DNA of 5,501 nucleotides from Rhizobium sp. Q54. GTDB taxonomy: Bacteria > Pseudomonadota > Alphaproteobacteria > SMXS01. The number at the start of each line of letters is the position of its first letter. Position 1 is the first letter of the stretch. The position numbers and the translations under genes were made by a program. Positions 5,017 through 5,501 of the stretch are shown piece by piece. The DNA lies in contig CAMBYA010000187.1 in NCBI GenBank assembly GCA_945872035.1, positions 1 through 5,501 on the forward strand. Direction: 5' to 3'. The notes beneath the pieces are model-generated. The model searched no databases. It was not told where the DNA came from and saw only the letters and a list, made by a program, of their open reading frames with translations.

Positions 5017-5501
5017 ATGGGTGGTGGACTCGACCTCATACTTCTGGCTCTGCTCGCGGGATTCATCATTCTGCGGCTCGTCAGCGTACTCGGCCGCCGC
5101 ACCGGCAACGAACGCCGCCAGGAGAATCCGGCGGGTCTCGAGCGGGCGCCCGCGCCGGACGCCAAGACCGTCGAACTGCCCGGGCGTGACCGCAGGCCCG
5201 CGACGCCCCAGGCCACGGCGACCGAGTTCGACCGCGACACGCCGCTGGGCAAGACCCTGACGCGGATCATGATGGCCGACCACAGCTTCGATCCCGACGG
5301 ATTCGTCGAAGGCGCGAACGGGGCCTACGAAATGGTCACCAAGGGCTTCGCCGAGGGCGACCGCGAGACCCTGCGCATGCTGCTCAGCCCCGACGTCTTC
5401 CGAGATTTCGAGTCCGCCATCGTCGAGCGCGAGGCTGCCAACCAGACAATGCAGACCACCATCGTGGACATTCTCAAGACCGAGATCACCGATGCGAGGC
5501 T
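5017..5501 (+). CDS. timA: Tim44-like domain protein (bacterial TimA), 3' end outside the window
   Basis: The reading frame from the ATG at 5017 stays open to the window edge, giving 161 complete codons. It starts with MGGGLDLILLALLAGFIILR, a membrane anchor (about 5-23), followed by VLGRRTG (24-30). A linker rich in proline, arginine and alanine (about 31-75) leads to the Tim44 domain, recognisable from FDPDGFVEGANGAYEMV (91-107), FAEGDRETLRMLLSPDVF (111-128) and AIVERE (134-139). This domain is related to the C-terminal half of mitochondrial Tim44, which tethers Hsp70 to the import channel; in Alphaproteobacteria the proteins are membrane-anchored and of uncertain role. Such proteins are typically a little over 200 residues, so roughly a quarter to a third is missing. 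The ribosome site is weak (AAAGG at 4998-5002, distant). It is divergent from fxsA. Confidence 0.9.
   Translation, partial: MGGGLDLILLALLAGFIILRLVSVLGRRTGNERRQENPAGLERAPAPDAKTVELPGRDRRPATPQATATEFDRDTPLGKTLTRIMMADHSFDPDGFVEGANGAYEMVTKGFAEGDRETLRMLLSPDVFRDFESAIVEREAANQTMQTTIVDILKTEITDAR

Overview
The window is a compact, high-GC, typically alphaproteobacterial chromosomal segment. The gene order ppsR-maf-aroE-coaE-dnaQ, followed by leftward secB and fxsA and then a rightward Tim44-like gene, matches the conserved block beside the replication origin in many Alphaproteobacteria, including Caulobacter and Rickettsia. In those genomes the ppsR homologue (RP001-type, DUF299) lies next to hemE, with the origin between them. 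The presence of secB, a bacterial Tim44 homologue and a regulator of pyruvate phosphate dikinase also fits this class. I cannot place the genus.

Region 1-230 holds no gene I can support. It has five GANTC (CcrM-type) methylation sites within 95 bp and two DnaA-box-like 9-mers in tandem one helical turn apart. It also has a TTATCC core at 142 and its complement, GGATAA, at the left edge. With the synteny, this makes it a good candidate for the right-hand part of the chromosomal origin. The rest, and the expected hemE, would lie to the left of the window.

Region 231-3864 is a tightly packed rightward operon of five genes with 4-bp overlaps or abutting ends: ppsR (PEP/pyruvate switch control), maf (nucleotide pyrophosphatase), aroE (shikimate pathway), coaE (last step of CoA synthesis) and dnaQ (proofreading exonuclease). 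These are unrelated housekeeping functions sharing one transcript that points away from the putative origin. The aroE product carries an unusual stretch of about 25 residues between its two domains.

Region 3871-4874 is a leftward pair, secB (export chaperone) and fxsA (membrane protein), converging on dnaQ with a 6-nt gap. Region 4875-5016 is a divergent intergenic spacer with a perfect 11-bp inverted repeat. From 5017 a Tim44-like gene runs rightward off the window; its visible part is intact.

I found no mobile elements, CRISPR arrays, tRNAs, rRNAs or defence genes. The most interesting signal is the putative origin at the left edge, not a new protein system.
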